Origin: Deltaproteobacteria bacterium
Lineage (GTDB): Bacteria > Myxococcota_A > UBA796
Direction of reading: 5' to 3'
Assembly (NCBI GenBank): GCA_002707085.1
Contig: PALY01000141.1
Location: 1,534 to 18,253 of the forward strand
Length of the DNA stretch: 16,720 nt
A program made the translations under genes and the position numbers. Positions 14,322 through 16,720 of the stretch are shown piece after piece. Numbering within the stretch: the first letter of the stretch is position 1; each line of letters starts with the position of its first letter. The notes beneath the pieces are model-generated. The model ran no database searches. It saw only the letters and a list, made by a program, of their open reading frames with translations, and was not told where the DNA came from.

Positions 14322-15260
14322 GTGGTCATGGAGACCCACATCGATATTTTTGATGAGATCGATGCGTTGCGTGCAGAGCGCAATGCCATCATCTTGGCGC
14401 ATTATTACCAGGATCCCGATATTCAGGATCTAGCTGACTTTATTGGTGATTCTCTACAGTTGGCCAAGGCTGCGAGAGACACAGATGCCGACGTGATCGT
14501 GTTTTGCGGTGTTCACTTTATGGCGGAAACGGCCAAGATCCTGAACCCGAGCCGAACTGTGGTACTTCCCGATATGGCAGCGGGTTGTTCTTTGGCAGAT
14601 GCAGCCCCAGGCCCGGATATCGCGGCTTGGAAGGCAGCACATCCTGATCATGTGCTGGTCAGTTACGTCAACTGCTCGGCGGATGTAAAGGCTCAATCAG
14701 ACATTATTTGTACCAGCTCAAATGCGACGCGAGTGATTGATTCAATCCCGGAAGACCAAGGCATTCTATTTTGCCCTGATCGAAATTTGGGCGCTTGGTT
14801 AGAGAAGCAATCAGGTCGAGACATGGTTCTTTGGCAAGGCACCTGTATCGTCCACGAAACCTTCAGTGAAAAGCGTTTGATTCAGCTCAAGGTTCGTCAC
14901 CCTGATGCCAAAGTCATTTGTCATCCAGAATGTGAGCCCAACCTGTTGGCGCATGCCGATCACATTGGGTCGACATCGAGCTTGCTGACCTATGCCACCA
15001 CCACGGATGATGCGGATACATTTATCGTGGGTACAGAGGTGGGAATCATCCATCAAATGGAAAAAGCCAGCCCTGATCGTACATTTATTCCATTGCCAGG
15101 GATGGACGAAAGCTGTGCCTGCAATGAGTGCCCACACATGAAGCGCAATACCTTAGAAAAGATTCGGGATTGTCTCAGGGATTTGACGCCACAAATAGAG
15201 ATGGATGAAACGATGCGTTTACGAGCATTGCGTCCCATCGAGCGAATGATGGAGCTATAG
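14322..15260 (+). CDS. nadA: quinolinate synthase
   Basis: This 312-residue protein (310 if the ATG at 14328 is used) is quinolinate synthase. It condenses iminoaspartate with dihydroxyacetone phosphate to quinolinate, the entry to NAD synthesis, using a 4Fe-4S cluster. Clear family blocks are [55 protein letters not shown] with Cys89, [32 protein letters not shown] with Cys175, and [10 protein letters not shown] with Cys265, Cys267 and Cys270. These supply the three cluster ligands (Cys89, Cys175 and one of the last group). [13 protein letters not shown] is also typical. The length matches the compact form of the family. No nadB or nadC is adjacent, so it is a solitary NAD gene. It is divergent from the NlpC/P60 gene and convergent with a GT2 gene. 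A perfect inverted repeat in its leader may regulate it. Confidence 0.98.
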   Translation: MVMETHIDIFDEIDALRAERNAIILAHYYQDPDIQDLADFIGDSLQLAKAARDTDADVIVFCGVHFMAETAKILNPSRTVVLPDMAAGCSLADAAPGPDIAAWKAAHPDHVLVSYVNCSADVKAQSDIICTSSNATRVIDSIPEDQGILFCPDRNLGAWLEKQSGRDMVLWQGTCIVHETFSEKRLIQLKVRHPDAKVICHPECEPNLLAHADHIGSTSSLLTYATTTDDADTFIVGTEVGIIHQMEKASPDRTFIPLPGMDESCACNECPHMKRNTLEKIRDCLRDLTPQIEMDETMRLRALRPIERMMEL

Positions 15261-15270
15261 CGCAAGCTAT
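15257..15270. terminator. possible bidirectional terminator at convergent stops
   Basis: ATAGC and GCTAT pair around a GCAA loop, a GNRA tetraloop on the plus strand. The hairpin contains the TAG of nadA and the TAG of the GT2 gene. The stem is short and has no T-tract, so termination is uncertain. Confidence 0.28.
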
Positions 15271-16139
15271 TGAATCTTGGCGCTCAGTAGCACAGGCCAT
15301 ACTGTAGGGAGTTGTCCCAGAATCCGGTGTTTGATGGACCCTCGGAATCTGGCAATCATTTCCACTACTGCGCCTGCAATCATTTCAGGAAGGCGACGTG
15401 GTTGTTCGATGAGTAAGCGGATGGCGGGTCCAATGAGGTCTTGGATTCGATAGGTCGAAACGCGGTAGCCTGTGCGCTTACGAAGGCGAAGGTGTCCAAC
15501 CCAGATTCGTTCACGTTGTGCCAGCAGATCTCGCCATGTCCGTGGCCCGCGATTCAGTACCTCCGCTTGGGGAACATAGACCAACTGTCCTTGTTCTGCA
15601 GTGAGCTGCGCTTCAATCGCAGCCTCATCGACTGCGGTTTCTGGATCGAGAGGATCTACAGGGGGACGGAAGGCGACCATTTCACCCAACTTGGGTCGCA
15701 CCCGGGCGATTCGGTCATGCAGGGTCCACTGCAAGTGAACGATTCGATCAACCAGGGTGTCTGTAGGGTTTGTTGGGCAAGGACGTGCCCCAGTCATGTG
15801 TACCCGGGCGTCGTCGAGAGGTGCGAGCAGCTGAGCGAGCGCTCCTGGGCGAGGAAGAACATCTGCACTGATGATGACACATCGTTCGGTGTGTTCAGAT
15901 AGTGTTGACAGAAATCGATTGATCGCGCGTGCTTTGCCTCGCCTTGATGGTTCTACTGTGAGCGAAAGTCTTGGATGAATTGTGACCAGATTTTGTACAA
16001 TTTCGTTTGTTCCATCGGTGCTGCCACTCGAAATTACGTGAACACGGTGGTCACCTGGCTCTGAAAGCAGACGATCCAATAGCCGTGGCAGGTTGGCGGC
16101 TTCATTGTGTGCCATGACACCGATCTCTGTACGAATCAT
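15267..16139 (-). CDS. GT2-family glycosyltransferase
   Basis: From the ATG at 16139 the protein has 290 residues. The frame stays open further upstream, but the family's first strand starts at MIRTEIGVMAHNEAANLPRL, so this start is preferred. It has a GT-A fold: HNEAANLPRLLDRLL, then VISSGSTDGTNEIV (the nucleotide-sugar DGT block), RRGKARAINRFL, and IISADVLPRP with SAD in the place of the DxD metal site. An acceptor-side region follows with LNRGPRTWRDLLAQRERIW, where QRERIW resembles the QxxRW motif. There are no obvious transmembrane helices, though the C-terminus is hydrophobic near residue 255. Such enzymes move a sugar from a nucleotide donor to a lipid, glycan or protein. Only 21 bases separate its start from that of the divergent membrane glycosyltransferase, so their promoters must overlap coding sequence. 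Donor and acceptor unknown. Confidence 0.88.
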   Translation of the reverse strand: MIRTEIGVMAHNEAANLPRLLDRLLSEPGDHRVHVISSGSTDGTNEIVQNLVTIHPRLSLTVEPSRRGKARAINRFLSTLSEHTERCVIISADVLPRPGALAQLLAPLDDARVHMTGARPCPTNPTDTLVDRIVHLQWTLHDRIARVRPKLGEMVAFRPPVDPLDPETAVDEAAIEAQLTAEQGQLVYVPQAEVLNRGPRTWRDLLAQRERIWVGHLRLRKRTGYRVSTYRIQDLIGPAIRLLIEQPRRLPEMIAGAVVEMIARFRGSIKHRILGQLPTVWPVLLSAKIQ

Positions 16140-16160
16140 GTTCACCGGATAGCATGGTTT

Positions 16161-16720
16161 GTGACTCAAACCAGATCCCAACGTTGGACTCGCTTGGCCA
16201 TTGCAGCTTTTATGGGTCATGCAATCCTTGCTTTTTGGTTTGTGGAACGGGCTCGGTTGAATGCGGATGAGGGTTGGTATCTGTACGCTGCACGTCAGAT
16301 TTCTCAAGGTCTACAACCATACTCGGATTTTGGTTTCTTCCAGGTACCCGTTTATCCACAAATCTTGGCAGGCTTGTTGGAACCGGGGCCGGGAAGTCTC
16401 ATTGCGGGTCGATGGCTGTCTCTATTTTTGATGTTTTTGGCCGTTGGGTTCACAGCGCTTGGAGCGCGTCGCTTGTGCGGTAACAAGGGTGCTGCGGTTG
16501 CCCTTTTCTCTGTTGGGCTGCACCCGCTGTTGGTGAGTACCAGTGTTTTGGTGAAACCCTATGCCCTCACGATGCTGTTGTTGGCAGGGGGGTTGTTTGT
16601 GCTGGCAGGCAGAGAGCAACGTTCGTTGCGTGTAAGCGTTGCATTTGTACTGTTGGCGATAGCCGCCGGTACTCGTTTGTCGCTTATATTGCTTTTGCCC
16701 CCTTTACTGTGGGGTCAGCG
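16161..16720 (+). CDS. GT-C-type membrane glycosyltransferase (PMT/GT39-like), 3' end beyond the window
   Basis: A plus-strand frame is open from the GTG at 16161 to the right edge (186 complete codons). The N-terminus has a first transmembrane helix (LAIAAFMGHAILAFWFV). Then comes LNADEGWYLYAARQISQG and PYSDFGFFQVPVYP, the typical first outer loop of GT39/PMT-like enzymes, with the acidic pair Asp-Glu at about residues 35-36. Further hydrophobic segments follow (SLFLMFLAVGFTALGA, GAAVALFSVGLHPLLV, TMLLLAGGLFVLAG, VAFVLLAIAAG and on). An ATG at 16212 is a later alternative start, but it would remove half of the first helix. Together with the divergent GT2 gene it suggests a second glycan-assembly locus continuing to the right. 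Family is well supported; substrate unknown. Confidence 0.85.
   Translation, partial: MTQTRSQRWTRLAIAAFMGHAILAFWFVERARLNADEGWYLYAARQISQGLQPYSDFGFFQVPVYPQILAGLLEPGPGSLIAGRWLSLFLMFLAVGFTALGARRLCGNKGAAVALFSVGLHPLLVSTSVLVKPYALTMLLLAGGLFVLAGREQRSLRVSVAFVLLAIAAGTRLSLILLLPPLLWGQ

Noticed and set aside
1..16720. CRISPR arrays, insertion sequences, prophage genes, rRNA or tRNA genes
   Set aside because: No repeated spacer structure, transposase, integrase, terminal inverted repeats or tRNA/rRNA-like stretches were seen. In particular, no tRNA-Sec gene or sel genes are in the window.

Overview
This window comes from a Gram-negative bacterium of moderate GC. It holds several lipoproteins with short signal peptides and LxxC-type lipoboxes, an outer-membrane beta-barrel, a formylglycine-generating-enzyme-like (FGE) lipoprotein with a DDTGGSN-type linker, and an NlpC/P60 lipoprotein with a DxNxNGxxDD loop. 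I infer a Myxococcota/'deltaproteobacterial' lineage; no rRNA or marker gene here proves it. The DNA is very compact: no gap exceeds 300 bases, starts and stops often overlap by 4 bases, and GTG starts are common.

Layout. (1) 1-867, minus: 5' part of a Cys-rich lipoprotein running off the left edge. (2) 4096-971, minus: a four-gene operon encoding an exported HMA-plus-thioredoxin protein, an outer-membrane-type protein, an FGE-like lipoprotein and a DUF218/YdcF-type membrane protein. A perfect TTGACA box with 17-base spacing lies just before it. (3) 4144-10439, plus: a surface-glycan-type operon of an SGNH hydrolase, an FGGY-family sugar kinase, a GT-C-type membrane glycosyltransferase and a flippase-like membrane protein. 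(4) 11666-10317, minus: a GT4 glycosyltransferase whose end overlaps the flippase gene by 123 bases. (5) 11848-13524, plus: a NodU/TobZ-family carbamoyltransferase. (6) 14211-13528, minus: an NlpC/P60 lipoprotein. (7) 14322-15260, plus: nadA, quinolinate synthase. (8) 16139-15267, minus: a GT2 glycosyltransferase. (9) 16161 to the right edge, plus: the start of a second GT-C-type membrane glycosyltransferase.

The main discovery candidate is the second gene of the minus operon. Its natural start is the ATG at 3428, which overlaps the upstream stop as ATGA and begins a good signal peptide. The frame then meets two TGA codons at positions 22 and 25, spaced as in a CxxC motif (TGA-Pro-Gly-TGA), and stays open for 315 more codons encoding a beta-barrel-like protein. 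A perfect 6-bp hairpin with a GGC loop starts just downstream, with its loop 17 bases after the second TGA and 26 after the first. This is the geometry of a bacterial SECIS element. I read it as an undescribed outer-membrane selenoprotein with a Sec-x-x-Sec motif at its mature N-terminus, translationally coupled to a secreted protein carrying an HMA CxxC and a thioredoxin CxxC. A periplasmic thiol/selenol redox or soft-metal system is a reasonable hypothesis. The Sec machinery (selA, selB, selC, selD) is not in this window, so the claim must be tested on the rest of the genome.
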